Shown here piece by piece: positions 1 through 8,282 of a stretch of 25,790 nt of DNA (positions are counted from its first letter, which is position 1; each line of letters starts with the position of its first letter). The stretch comes from Myxococcales bacterium (lineage in GTDB: Bacteria > Myxococcota > Polyangia > HGW-17 > SLPX01). A program made the translations under genes and the position numbers. The stretch lies in the NCBI GenBank assembly GCA_007131745.1, contig SLPX01000067.1, positions 1-25,790 of the forward strand. Reading direction: 5' to 3'. Below the pieces are notes generated by a model that was given only the letters and a program-made list of their open reading frames with translations, searched no databases and had not been told where the DNA came from.

Positions 1-348
1 AGATCCGTCAAGCGCATAATGTGAAATCAGCCCACCGATAACTCTGAAACTCTCTTTAACATCCCCGTCAATTTTTTCCGGGTTTCTAACTACAAATTTC
101 AGGTGATAGATCCCATCTTTTTTAAGCAGCTGCACTGACTTTTTTGCGTCATTAGTGAAATATCCAAGATTTACAAGATGTTTTCCGACCTTGTTCACCG
201 TTTCTCTTGTTACCGGTTTCTTGTAAAAAATTTCCCCTTCTTTGAAAGATATCTTGTCCCCGTGCGATCTGCATCCCGCCGAGGAAAAAACAAAAAAACA
301 CATCATTGCAACACAAGCAAAAACCATTGCGGCCGCTTTCGCCTTCAT
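1..348 (-). CDS. Putative lipoprotein, unknown function (3' end beyond the window)
   Basis: The minus-strand frame opens with ATG at 348, preceded by a clear AGGAG at 355-359 with a 7-nt spacer. It stays open to the window edge, giving 116 visible residues. The N-terminus (MKAKAAAMVFACVAMMCFF) is a signal peptide followed by a lipobox ending SSAGC, so Cys26 is the likely lipidated residue and the product would sit on the periplasmic or outer-membrane face. The mature part is a small mixed-charge domain (for example KEGEIFYKKPVTRETVNK) with no motif I recognise. The gene is divergent from the next putative lipoprotein gene across a 166-bp gap. The C-terminus is missing, so family length cannot be judged. 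The reading frame and lipobox are seen directly; the function is unknown. Confidence 0.75.
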   Translation of the reverse strand, partial: MKAKAAAMVFACVAMMCFFVFSSAGCRSHGDKISFKEGEIFYKKPVTRETVNKVGKHLVNLGYFTNDAKKSVQLLKKDGIYHLKFVVRNPEKIDGDVKESFRVIGGLISHYALDGS

Positions 349-514
349 TGTACATCTCCTGTGAATATTCCGCGCCGGGACAAAAGATACCCTTTCATTT
401 TTTTCTCACTCCCGTATGCTCTCATGGACTCTTTTTCAAAAAAAGTCTCAAGTCAGGCAACAAGAACCAGTGGAACCTTCAAGCCGCTGATAAGAGTATG
501 GGAAACAACGAAAA

Positions 515-1069
515 ATGAAAACGATAAAAAACTTTGCGAATCTGCTGTTCAACAAGCGATGCCTTTTGACAGTCACCGTCTTGACTCTGTGGATCAGCGC
601 GGGATCCTTCTCATGCGTAAAACGTGAAAGAACTTCACCCCGAACACAACTTTCAGCCGGCGCAAAAGAGGATGCAAAGGCAACGGATCCGGCGGCGGCA
701 AAGAAAAATGCACACAAAGAAGAAGCTACCGATTCCGTGGACCCACCGGATGAACGGAAAGACGTTTTAAAAGAATGGACGTCAGCGTACAAGGCGTCGA
801 TTGTAAAACTCCACTCCGACATCGAGGAGTGTTCGGACGACGACCCGGACGACCCTGCGGCGCCGTATGAATGCGCATGCAGACTGGTATGCAACTCGGT
901 TTTTCCCCGCCCTCCGGCCGGCGGAACCATAACGGTACGCTATCCTCTTCACGGTGTAAGCGGTTTCAGCATCACCATCGACAAGGACGGCAAAGCGGCT
1001 TCATGCTCATACAGCAGCACCGGGGAAAACGGCGTCGATTTGAATATGGTGTGCCGCCCAAAAACCTGA
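515..1069 (+). CDS. Putative exported or lipoprotein-like protein, unknown function
   Basis: The 184-residue product starts with basic residues and a hydrophobic stretch (about residues 17-30). A Cys follows at position 34 in the context AGSFSC, a weak lipobox because Phe is at -2. Residues 35-100 are charged, Ala/Lys/Glu/Asp-rich and probably a disordered tether. The C-terminal 80 residues hold six cysteines (ECS, YECACRLVC, SCS, MVC), suggesting a small disulfide-stabilised periplasmic domain. The Shine-Dalgarno is weak (GGGAAAC upstream of ATG 515). Its stop faces the convergent AgmX-type gene 33 bp away. I do not recognise the family. The codon pattern looks like that of its neighbours and the frame has no competitor of similar quality, so it is probably real. 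Confidence 0.65.
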   Translation: MKTIKNFANLLFNKRCLLTVTVLTLWISAGSFSCVKRERTSPRTQLSAGAKEDAKATDPAAAKKNAHKEEATDSVDPPDERKDVLKEWTSAYKASIVKLHSDIEECSDDDPDDPAAPYECACRLVCNSVFPRPPAGGTITVRYPLHGVSGFSITIDKDGKAASCSYSSTGENGVDLNMVCRPKT

Positions 1070-1077
1070 TGGTGGAC

Positions 1078-1094
1078 CAGAACACCGCGTTCTG
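1078..1094. terminator. Small hairpin between convergent genes
   Basis: CAGAAC (1078-1083), loop ACCGC and GTTCTG (1089-1094) form a perfect 6-bp stem. It lies inside the 33-bp gap between the stop codons of the converging genes ending at 1069 and 1103. No U-tract follows on either strand, so it would be at best a weak bidirectional terminator. The placement is the main argument. Confidence 0.35.
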
Positions 1095-1102
1095 ACGCTG
1101 AT

Positions 1103-2929
1103 TCAACGACCCACGAAATTGACCGGAAACACGGTTCCATAGGGTTTTGTCGATGGAGGAAACTTCCAGCCCTTCACCGAAGCGACGATACAGGGCCCAA
1201 GACCGTATCCACGGTATTTACCGGGAGTTATTTCAACACTCGTGACTCTTCCCGCCGTGTTGACTCGAAAAGTCACTCTCAAACGAGCCTGCCTGAGCTG
1301 TGCAGGATGAAGACGGACCGCGTGCTCGTAACACCTTTTCAACCTGTGGACATTTCTACTCACCACAGCCATCACCTCCGGTTTTGTAACCTCACGCGTC
1401 GGCGACCCGGACGATGAACGACTACCGCCGGATTTATCGACCGAAGGAGTTTCACTTCGCCTCACGCTCAGGCTGCCACCCGATCCGTAAACACCGGGCG
1501 TACCAAAACCGGATCCTAATGAAGCCGATCCGGCACCTGTGTCTTCAACTGCTTTTTTCGCCGGCTTTTCATGCTTTTTGGCGGGCGGCGGTCTTTCGCC
1601 CGATACCTTGCGCGGCGGCGAAAGACTGATCTCAAGCTCCTCCATTACGATTTCTTCCGCTTCACCGAACCCTTCTTCTTCTTGAACCTCTTGAGCGCTT
1701 TCATCCGTTTTCACATCCGCTTCCTCTTCCCCAACGGACGGATCCTCTTTTTCAACCGGCTTCCCGGTATCCGCGGCAATTTCAACTTTCTTTTCAGGCG
1801 TTTCAGTCGGATGAACCCTGGTGTCCCTCATGATTACAAATACAACCAATGCAACCATGGCGAGCGCCACCACTCCTCCAAACACCGCGAATATGATCAC
1901 CAGATTCCTGCTGCTGTCCCGATGTGGAGCCACCGTTGCAGGAAAGCCCGCGTGTGATTCCGAAACACCGGCGCTCCCACCGAGAAAAGCAGAGATGGAG
2001 GCTTCAGCATCCTCTGTTGCAGAACTCGGTTGTTCGATTCTTGGACGACCCCTTCCCGCTGGGACAATGCTTTCCGCGGCCGGCTCCGGAGACCGGATTT
2101 TTTCAGAACTTCTCCGAGCGTCTCCGGTCAAGTCCTTCGCACCGAAAAACGCAGCCTCCGGAGACTTTGCCGGGCCGCCTCCGGCAGGTCCGCGGCCGAC
2201 AGGTCGATGGCGGCCGGCCGCAGCAGCGGGCTTAAGATCCTGCTCGGTGGGACCCCCCTCTTCCACAAATTCTTTTACAGCAGGAGCGCTCGCTGCCTTG
2301 TACGCTCCGGTCGGCGCCCTGGGAGGTGGAAAGTGTTTCACATAAGGACGCAATTCCGGTACGTCATGAAGATCCTGCCACTCTTCCATGCCGTCCCGCC
2401 AAACCTGCGGATTCGGTCCGGGTTCCCCTCTCTTGACCCGAGCGGTAAGTTCGGAAAAAGTCATCGGCCCCCACTGGCCGTGGTCATCCGCAAGATACCA
2501 TTCTTCGGGTTCGGTCTCCGCTCCTGGAGCAGAGCGGCGCCCCCCCCCGTTCAAAACCTCCGCTTCCCTTCGTATCTTGGCGAGATCAAAACCGGGATCC
2601 GAGAGTACGGTCTTTTGGTCCAACCCTCCCTGGAATCCTTTGGAATGGGCTTTCGCACTCCGGTCAAATGACTTGGATCCGCCCGATGGCTTGCCGGCCA
2701 CCACTTGCCTACCTGAACTTCTTCCCGGCAGTCCCCCTCCATGCCTGTGTGAACGGGCACGTGCAGCCGCGCTTGCCGTTGCCGCGCTCGGCGCAACACT
2801 CGATCCGCCCGAATCGCCGACAGTCATGACATTTCCGCAGTTTTTACAACGGATCTTCAGTACCTTGCCGCGAACCTTCGCGTCATCGATAGTGTATCGG
2901 GTTTTGCAGCGATCACAAAAAAAACGCAT
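1103..2929 (-). CDS. MJ0042 zinc-finger / GYF / AgmX-PglI C-terminal domain membrane protein
   Basis: This 608-residue modular protein is typical of Myxococcota. Residues 1-37 are an MJ0042-type zinc finger (C5, C8, C28, C31). A disordered Ser/Gly/Arg-rich stretch follows, then a GYF_2-like domain at about 141-197 (EEWYLADDHGQWGP, then WRDGMEEW). Next come another long disordered region and one transmembrane helix at about 342-367. A Glu-rich segment (378-435) leads to a C-terminal domain at about 515-608 containing CYEHAVRL, NTAGRVTSVEI and GWKFPP, with the paired cysteines C533 and C580. That C-terminal domain resembles the AgmX/PglI (TonB-like) tail of gliding-motility and envelope proteins. 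The zinc finger and GYF would be cytoplasmic and the tail periplasmic, so it may link cytoplasmic protein contacts to the envelope. The ATG at 2929 begins exactly at the zinc finger, which supports this start despite a weak ribosome site. The specific role is unknown. Confidence 0.85.
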   Translation of the reverse strand: MRFFCDRCKTRYTIDDAKVRGKVLKIRCKNCGNVMTVGDSGGSSVAPSAATASAAARARSHRHGGGLPGRSSGRQVVAGKPSGGSKSFDRSAKAHSKGFQGGLDQKTVLSDPGFDLAKIRREAEVLNGGGRRSAPGAETEPEEWYLADDHGQWGPMTFSELTARVKRGEPGPNPQVWRDGMEEWQDLHDVPELRPYVKHFPPPRAPTGAYKAASAPAVKEFVEEGGPTEQDLKPAAAAGRHRPVGRGPAGGGPAKSPEAAFFGAKDLTGDARRSSEKIRSPEPAAESIVPAGRGRPRIEQPSSATEDAEASISAFLGGSAGVSESHAGFPATVAPHRDSSRNLVIIFAVFGGVVALAMVALVVFVIMRDTRVHPTETPEKKVEIAADTGKPVEKEDPSVGEEEADVKTDESAQEVQEEEGFGEAEEIVMEELEISLSPPRKVSGERPPPAKKHEKPAKKAVEDTGAGSASLGSGFGTPGVYGSGGSLSVRRSETPSVDKSGGSRSSSGSPTREVTKPEVMAVVSRNVHRLKRCYEHAVRLHPAQLRQARLRVTFRVNTAGRVTSVEITPGKYRGYGLGPCIVASVKGWKFPPSTKPYGTVFPVNFVGR

Positions 2930-3072
2930 GAAAAACTATGCCTTTGCAATTCTTTCTGATAATAGCCGAAAAGAGCATACAAAACCACTCTCAGGCCGAT
3001 GTCAATGAAATCGGGGTTTTCTTCCGATCATACGCTCGCCGGAGTATTAGACACCGCAAGAGTATATATGCC

Positions 3073-3537
3073 ATGGAAAGAAATGATAAAAAAACTTCTC
3101 ACCCCACCGGAGCTTCCAACAAGAAAAGGCTGTCGTGGGATGAATATTTCATGCAAATAGCGGAAATGGTGGCAGAACGCTCCACCTGCCCTCGAAAAAA
3201 GGTAGGAGCGGTCCTCGTAAAGGATCACATCATTCTTTCGACCGGATACAACGGTTCCATAAGAGGCCTGGAGCACTGCGACGACGTAGGATGCATGGTG
3301 GAAAACGGTCACTGCATTGCTACGATCCACGCGGAGGCAAATGCAATCATTCAGGCTGCACGGCACGGAACATCAGTGTCGGGATCGTCGGCGTACGTTA
3401 CTGCGAGCCCATGCTGGAATTGCTTCAAGTTGTTGGCAAACGCTGGTATCAACCGGATTGCATACCGGGAGTTTTACCGTGACGACAGGATTTTCGAGGT
3501 AGCGCAGAAAATCGGAATAAAGTTGACGGAAATCTAA
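3073..3537 (+). CDS. comEB: dCMP deaminase (ComEB-type cytidine/deoxycytidylate deaminase)
   Basis: The 154-residue zinc-dependent deaminase is predicted to convert dCMP to dUMP, feeding dTMP synthesis in the cytoplasm. Both zinc/catalytic motifs are intact: HAEANAI (H86, E88 as proton shuttle) and PCWNC (C114, C117). Upstream are the family features SWDEYFMQIA, VGAVLVKD and STGYNGS. Cysteines at 69 and 74 and H80 could form a second, structural zinc site as in phage T4 dCMP deaminase. I chose ATG 3073 because it gives the usual length of about 150 residues. The frame runs 45 codons further up to 2938, but that extension is not family-like and lies in the gap shared with the divergent AgmX-type gene. 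The stop is only 11 bp from the stop of the convergent zinc-ribbon gene. Confidence 0.9.
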   Translation: MERNDKKTSHPTGASNKKRLSWDEYFMQIAEMVAERSTCPRKKVGAVLVKDHIILSTGYNGSIRGLEHCDDVGCMVENGHCIATIHAEANAIIQAARHGTSVSGSSAYVTASPCWNCFKLLANAGINRIAYREFYRDDRIFEVAQKIGIKLTEI

Positions 3538-3548
3538 GGGGTGATTCC

Positions 3549-4118
3549 TTATGGGTCTGTTACTGACTCTTCTTTTTGCAATTTCTGCAAATTGACCGGG
3601 CCTGAACCCGGTCTGAAATCACTGTCCCGCCCACCCTGATCTTCACCGGTCCCCGGTTTCCACAAGAATGCGAGATACAGCAAGGCAGCCATGAGCACTA
3701 AAAACAAACTCCATAAAAAAAGCCTCTTCCGCTTGGATTCGGTTTTTGTTTTCCGCTTTTCCCGACCGCCGAAAGCCTGAAACTGGGCCATCGAGACGAC
3801 TCTTTCCAAAAATTTTTCCGCATCCTCTTTTTTCGACGGGTCAGTGGATGCATGTCTTCGATAACAAAAAGCCGCAACATCCAGGCGGTTGTATCGCAAT
3901 GCAGCTTCCATGAAACTATCGTGGAGTTTCTCGTTTCCGAAATCCGCAACGACTTCCTTCCAAAGAGGATCCAGTCTTTCGTCCGGAATCTTTTCAGCCT
4001 TCCCAAAATCCCACCCGGCAAAAACGAGTCCACAACGAGGACAATCCTCTCGTCCACCGCTCGCCGCGCCACACTTGGGACAGGAATCAATTCGTATTTC
4101 TTCTGAATCCGGCTTCAA
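3549..4118 (-). CDS. Zinc-ribbon, single-pass membrane protein, unknown function
   Basis: The protein has about 189 residues. A short N-terminal zinc ribbon (CPKCGAASGGREDCPRCG) is followed by a helical region containing WKEVVADFGNEKLHDSF and RYNRLDVAAFCYRRH, possibly TPR-like. A very basic stretch then leads to one transmembrane helix (LFLWSLFLVLMAALLYLAFLW) and a short polar tail. The start is a judgement. The best choice is TTG at 4118, which overlaps the stop of the upstream protease gene as TTGA (4115-4118), implying translational coupling. An AGAGGA lies just upstream, though its spacing is short. The frame is open further upstream, but that part only shadows the protease gene. It is the last gene of the grpE-dnaK-dnaJ-protease series. 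I do not recognise a named family. Confidence 0.65.
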   Translation of the reverse strand: MKPDSEEIRIDSCPKCGAASGGREDCPRCGLVFAGWDFGKAEKIPDERLDPLWKEVVADFGNEKLHDSFMEAALRYNRLDVAAFCYRRHASTDPSKKEDAEKFLERVVSMAQFQAFGGREKRKTKTESKRKRLFLWSLFLVLMAALLYLAFLWKPGTGEDQGGRDSDFRPGSGPVNLQKLQKEESVTDP

Positions 4119-5212
4119 AGTCCTCTCATTGGCACAGGGGTAAATATGAGAATAAAAAGCACCGCGGTCAGCAATGCAATATTCCTTCTTTTCCGCGTCA
4201 ATGGATCCGGCCCTACAGGTGGATGATAACGTCCTCCACTCATTTTCTTCAACCCCGCCACCAAGGCCGGCCACAACAACCATGGAAAACCGGCAAAAAA
4301 CCCGGCGCTGATGGCTGTTTCCAGATCCGTCAACGCCCACAATCGATAACGCTCGGGTAGAATAGAGGGATCCACCGGAGCAATGGTGCCGAGACTGTCC
4401 CATGTGACATAAACCATCACCGCCAGCCCCAACACCGGAAGCAACCTGTGAATACGACTGCAAAACTTGTCGTAATCATCTCCAAAATACGCAAAAGCTA
4501 TATGTCCTCCATCCAGCTGGCCCAAAGGTATGAGATTAATCATGGTCACCAGGAAACCAAGCCACCCCGCCAGCGCGGTCGGGCCAAGAAACACGTCACG
4601 CGCACCCCAAGGAAGAACCTCTCCCTTGACCAAAAACTTAATCGCCATGTACATGACGGAGTTGCCTTCGGAGATTGTCGACACTCCGGCGGGAATCTGC
4701 TCCACCGGCGAAATTATCAACCCTATAACCAGCACCACCACCGCCACCACGAACCCGGCAAGCGGACCCGCTGCACCCACATCAATCAAAGCGTTCCGTG
4801 ATTTTATGGGACCCTTCATTGAAATCACGGCTCCAAGCGTGCCCAACCCGAAAGGAAATGGAATGAAATACGGAAGGGACACGGGAATACCGTGACGCCT
4901 GGCTGCAATGTAATGACCCATCTCATGCGTCAAAAGAATTCCCATCAACGGACCTGAGTATGCCAAACCTCTCCACCATGACTCCCACTCGGTGACTCCG
5001 GCATACAAAGCGCCCCAAAATGTCGTGGTGATGCAGGTCAAAACAAAAAGAAGCGCATGAAGCCAGATTCTTGAACGGGGAACCTCTGTTTCCCCGGTTT
5101 CCACTGGAACGGTTTCAACGCTTTGCTCTGAACCGGCGACGGTTTCATATGAAGAAAACTCGCTCAAAAAACCACTCCCGGGTAACACCTCGGTGACATG
5201 CGCAATCTGCAC
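4115..5212 (-). CDS. Site-2 protease family (M50) intramembrane metalloprotease
   Basis: This is a polytopic membrane protein of up to 365 residues. The zinc-binding motif THEMGHYIAARR has HEMGH at residues 96-100, and the second M50 motif NLIPLGQLDGGH has N226 and D234, so the catalytic set is intact. About 50 mostly acidic residues precede the first membrane helix (WLHALLFVLTCITTTFWGAL). No PDZ domain is visible, unlike RseP, so it fits the PDZ-less S2P group (similar in style to plant EGY proteins). Such enzymes cut transmembrane substrates, often anti-sigma factors or signal-peptide remnants; the substrate here is unknown. The longest frame starts at GTG 5212 with no good ribosome site. 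A TTG about 15 codons inside has a GGGAG in front and could be the true start. It lies 47 bp after dnaJ and overlaps the next gene by 4 nt. Confidence 0.88.
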   Translation of the reverse strand: MQIAHVTEVLPGSGFLSEFSSYETVAGSEQSVETVPVETGETEVPRSRIWLHALLFVLTCITTTFWGALYAGVTEWESWWRGLAYSGPLMGILLTHEMGHYIAARRHGIPVSLPYFIPFPFGLGTLGAVISMKGPIKSRNALIDVGAAGPLAGFVVAVVVLVIGLIISPVEQIPAGVSTISEGNSVMYMAIKFLVKGEVLPWGARDVFLGPTALAGWLGFLVTMINLIPLGQLDGGHIAFAYFGDDYDKFCSRIHRLLPVLGLAVMVYVTWDSLGTIAPVDPSILPERYRLWALTDLETAISAGFFAGFPWLLWPALVAGLKKMSGGRYHPPVGPDPLTRKRRNIALLTAVLFILIFTPVPMRGL

Positions 5213-5259
5213 TTAGCAGATTGCAACAAAACCATTTCTTGAACAACTCTGTTCTCTTT

Positions 5260-6354
5260 TCAGGAAAGTTTGTCAACTTTGGCACGGAAGTCAAAAACCC
5301 CGGGAAGCTGGTCCTCCTTCATGGATGCTGCAAGCTCCTCCATGGCTTTTTCTTGACGGGCTGTCAAATTCACCGGGGTTTCCACACGCAAACGGATCAT
5401 GATATCGCCCCGTTTTCCATTCCTGCCGGGCAATCCCCTTCCGGCAAGTCTCAAAACCTGTCCCGAAGAACACCCAGGAGGTATCTCGACATCAACGACA
5501 CCGTCAAGAGACGGCACTCCTACCACGCACCCAAGTGTTGCTTCCATTGGTGATACCGGAATCTCGCAGACAAGTTCTCCTTTTTCAATTATCAAAACCG
5601 GATGTTTTTTTACCTTGATAAGAATCTGGAGATCCCCGGGCTCTCCCCCTCTCACTCCCGGAGCCCCTTTTCCCCGAACGACTCTAAGTGTTCCATCCTT
5701 TGTAGACTCAGGCACTTTTACCGAAAACCCTCGGGTCCGAGTAACAACCCCCTCTCCGTCGCAATTTCCGCAAGGAATCCTGGCGTATTTTCCACATCCC
5801 CCGCAGGTGGGACAAACCCTTGTGGCGCCCAGCAAAACAGGACCCACCTTGACTCGGCCCGCGCCACGGCATGATGGACAATCCTCGACCGCTCCTTTTA
5901 ATCGCGAGTCACCCCCAATACCGCCGCATTCGGGACAAACGCACGGCCCGTCAAAAGCGATGGTACGCTCACAACCCAAAGCCGCTTCCTCAAAAGACAG
6001 CTCCAGCTTGTAGGTAAGATCCTTTCCTCTTTTCCGGTTTCGATCGCTGAACAAATCCCCCAAAACCCCTCCCACAAAATCCTTGAAACCACCACCGGTC
6101 TCAGACGGCCCCCTTTTATTCGAGTCTTCGATTCGGCCGACATGTCCGTGTTTATCGAAAAAACTTCTCTGCTCAGAGTCTGAAAGAAGACCGTATGCCT
6201 CTACTATTTCCCTGAACCTGTGATTGGTGTCCGGATCATCCGGATTCTTGTCGGGATGGTATTTCCTGGCAAGACGCCTGAATGCGCGCTTTAGCTCGTC
6301 GTCCCCAACACCGCGTTCAACACAAAGAACCTGGTAGGGATCCCATCCGGCCAC
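5260..6354 (-). CDS. dnaJ: Chaperone protein DnaJ (type I Hsp40)
   Basis: This 364-residue co-chaperone stimulates DnaK ATPase and delivers unfolded substrates. It has a J-domain at about residues 4-68 with the HPD triad at 33-35, then a short Gly/Phe segment (ETGGGFKDFVGGVLGDLF). The zinc-binding region has all four CxxCxGxG-type repeats (C140/C143, C159/C162, C181/C184, C195/C198), followed by the C-terminal substrate-binding domains with GxPGxxGG-like and GLPGRNGKRGD motifs. The start is GTG at 6354, supported by AGGAG with an 8-nt spacer. An out-of-frame ATG lies 1 nt after the AGGAG and is not used. The gene follows dnaK after 35 bp. Length is close to the family norm, with the Gly/Phe linker somewhat reduced. 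Confidence 0.97.
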   Translation of the reverse strand: MAGWDPYQVLCVERGVGDDELKRAFRRLARKYHPDKNPDDPDTNHRFREIVEAYGLLSDSEQRSFFDKHGHVGRIEDSNKRGPSETGGGFKDFVGGVLGDLFSDRNRKRGKDLTYKLELSFEEAALGCERTIAFDGPCVCPECGGIGGDSRLKGAVEDCPSCRGAGRVKVGPVLLGATRVCPTCGGCGKYARIPCGNCDGEGVVTRTRGFSVKVPESTKDGTLRVVRGKGAPGVRGGEPGDLQILIKVKKHPVLIIEKGELVCEIPVSPMEATLGCVVGVPSLDGVVDVEIPPGCSSGQVLRLAGRGLPGRNGKRGDIMIRLRVETPVNLTARQEKAMEELAASMKEDQLPGVFDFRAKVDKLS

Positions 6355-6389
6355 TTCTCATACTCCTGTCAAGGGAAACAAACTCCTGT

Positions 6390-8258
6390 TCAACCTTCTT
6401 TATCATGATCAGCGTCCGATTCAACCCCATCCTCTCCGATGGAGGCCGCTTCCTCGTACATCGCCTCATAAATCCTGTGAGCAGACCCTTCAAGGCGGAC
6501 GATAGCCTCGTTGACCGCATCAAGGTCCGCACGGTCGTTTTCTATTTGCTTCTTGCACCACTCCAAATCTTCTTCGATATCGCCGCGATCTTTTGCCGAC
6601 AAAACATCCTTGTATTCAGCAAGCGCTCGTTCGGTTGTGTATATAAGGGTTCTTGCGTTGTTCTTCAATTGAGCCGAATCGCGGCGCTTCCTGTCTTCAT
6701 CCGCGTAAACCTCGGCTTCGGACTTGATCCGCTCGATATCTTCTTCAGTCAGACCCGATGTTGGAACCACCCGAACGCTTTGACTCTTCCCGGTCGTCAA
6801 ATCCTTGGCGCTTACATCCACGATCCCGTTCGCGTCGATCGAAAAATTGACTTCGATCTGCGGAACGCCCCTGGGCGCCGGGGGAATCCCCAAAAGCTGG
6901 AAATGGGCCAGGCTTTTGTTGTCTTCCGCCATCTCCCTCTCGCCTTGCAAAACATGTACGTTGACGAGTGGTTGATTGTCTTCAGCAGTAGAAAACACCT
7001 CGCTTTTGCGGGTGGGAATCGAGGTATTGCGGGGCACTATCTTTGTAAAAACACCCCCAGCCGTTTCCACGCCCAGACTCAAGGGAGTCACATCCAATAG
7101 AAGGATGTCATCGATCCCCCCTTCCAACACGCTGCCCTGTATCGCAGCGCCCACCGCTACGACCTCATCCGGATTTACGCCGCGATGCGGTTTCTTGTTA
7201 AAGAATTTTTCTATGGTGCTCATCACCAGGGGCATCCTGGTCTGCCCGCCCACCAATATCACCTCGTCTATGTTCTCAGGCCCCAGACCCGCGTCTTTCA
7301 AACATTGCTTGCATGGCTCAAGTGTCTCCAAAACGAGGTTTTCTGTGAGTTCCTCCAGCTTTCCCCTGGTAATTGACTTGATGAGGTGTTTGGGACCGGA
7401 GCTATCAGCAGTGATGAAAGGAAGATTGACTTCCGTTTCCATCGCTACCGACAATTCACACTTGGCCTTTTCAGCAGCTTCCTTCAGACGCTGCAACGCC
7501 ATACGATCTCCGAGCAAATCCAGGTCGTTTTCTTTCTTGAATTCCCGGGCAAGATATTCGATTAGCGCCTGGTCGAAATCCTCTCCTCCCAGGTGAGTGT
7601 TTCCGTTCGTGGCCTTGACCTGAAAAGTACCTCCGTTAAGCTCCAAAATCGAGATGTCGAACGTACCTCCTCCGAGATCATAGACTACTATTGTCTCCTC
7701 CTTGTCTTCCCCGGCCAAACCGTAAGCCAGGGAAGCCGCGGTCGGCTCGTTTAAGATCCGGCGGACTTTGAGTCCGGCTATCTCGCCGGCGATCTTGGTG
7801 GCATGACGTTGGGAATCATCGAAATAAGCGGGAACCGTTACGATCGCCTCCTCCACTTCCTCCCCGAGATACTCCTCTGCTACGCGCTTCATGTACCCGA
7901 GAATCAACGCGGCGATTTCGGGAGGACTATAACCCTTGCCCCTGACCTCCACCCAGACATCACCATTTTCCGCGGCAATCGTTGTATACGGCGATGTCGG
8001 CCGCACTCTTTGCACCTCAGGATCGTCGAATTTCCTACCCATTAAACGTTTTACCGCGAAAACAGTGTTTTCCGGATTCGTGATGGCCTGCCTTTTAGCG
8101 ATGTGCCCAACCAGCCTTTCGCCTGATTCGGCGAATGCAACCATGGATGAAGTAGTGCGGGAACCTTCCGTGTTCGGAATAACGACGGGATCGTTACCGT
8201 CCATGAAAGCCACGCAAGAATTTGTGGTACCAAGATCTATACCGATGATCCGACTCAT
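6390..8258 (-). CDS. dnaK: Chaperone protein DnaK (Hsp70)
   Basis: This is a complete 622-residue Hsp70. Nucleotide-binding domain signatures are present: [12 protein letters not shown] near the N-terminus, [28 protein letters not shown], and [11 protein letters not shown]. The substrate-binding domain follows ([39 protein letters not shown]) and then the helical lid. The C-terminus is a short acidic tail ending DHDKEG, without the long Gly/Pro-rich linker and EVKDKK-like end of enterobacterial DnaK. It folds proteins in the cytoplasm with DnaJ and GrpE. ATG 8258 is preceded by TGGAG with a good spacer. It sits 24 bp after grpE and 35 bp before dnaJ, an operon arrangement. Confidence 0.98.
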   Translation of the reverse strand: MSRIIGIDLGTTNSCVAFMDGNDPVVIPNTEGSRTTSSMVAFAESGERLVGHIAKRQAITNPENTVFAVKRLMGRKFDDPEVQRVRPTSPYTTIAAENGDVWVEVRGKGYSPPEIAALILGYMKRVAEEYLGEEVEEAIVTVPAYFDDSQRHATKIAGEIAGLKVRRILNEPTAASLAYGLAGEDKEETIVVYDLGGGTFDISILELNGGTFQVKATNGNTHLGGEDFDQALIEYLAREFKKENDLDLLGDRMALQRLKEAAEKAKCELSVAMETEVNLPFITADSSGPKHLIKSITRGKLEELTENLVLETLEPCKQCLKDAGLGPENIDEVILVGGQTRMPLVMSTIEKFFNKKPHRGVNPDEVVAVGAAIQGSVLEGGIDDILLLDVTPLSLGVETAGGVFTKIVPRNTSIPTRKSEVFSTAEDNQPLVNVHVLQGEREMAEDNKSLAHFQLLGIPPAPRGVPQIEVNFSIDANGIVDVSAKDLTTGKSQSVRVVPTSGLTEEDIERIKSEAEVYADEDRKRRDSAQLKNNARTLIYTTERALAEYKDVLSAKDRGDIEEDLEWCKKQIENDRADLDAVNEAIVRLEGSAHRIYEAMYEEAASIGEDGVESDADHDKEG

Positions 8259-8282
8259 ATATCCAACTCCAAATAACAGGTA

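Noticed and set aside
427..447. A/T-rich hairpin (GACT, T-run, A-run, AGTC)
   Set aside because: It has a C-A mismatch, a 3-nt loop and a stem mostly of A-T pairs, and lies between divergent genes where a terminator is not expected.
2938..3072. 45-codon N-terminal extension of the dCMP deaminase
   Set aside because: It is not family-like and occupies the divergent promoter region; ATG 3073 gives the usual protein length.
4119..4463. Upstream extension of the zinc-ribbon protein frame
   Set aside because: It lies wholly inside the protease gene in another frame; the conserved-looking part starts at the TTG overlap.
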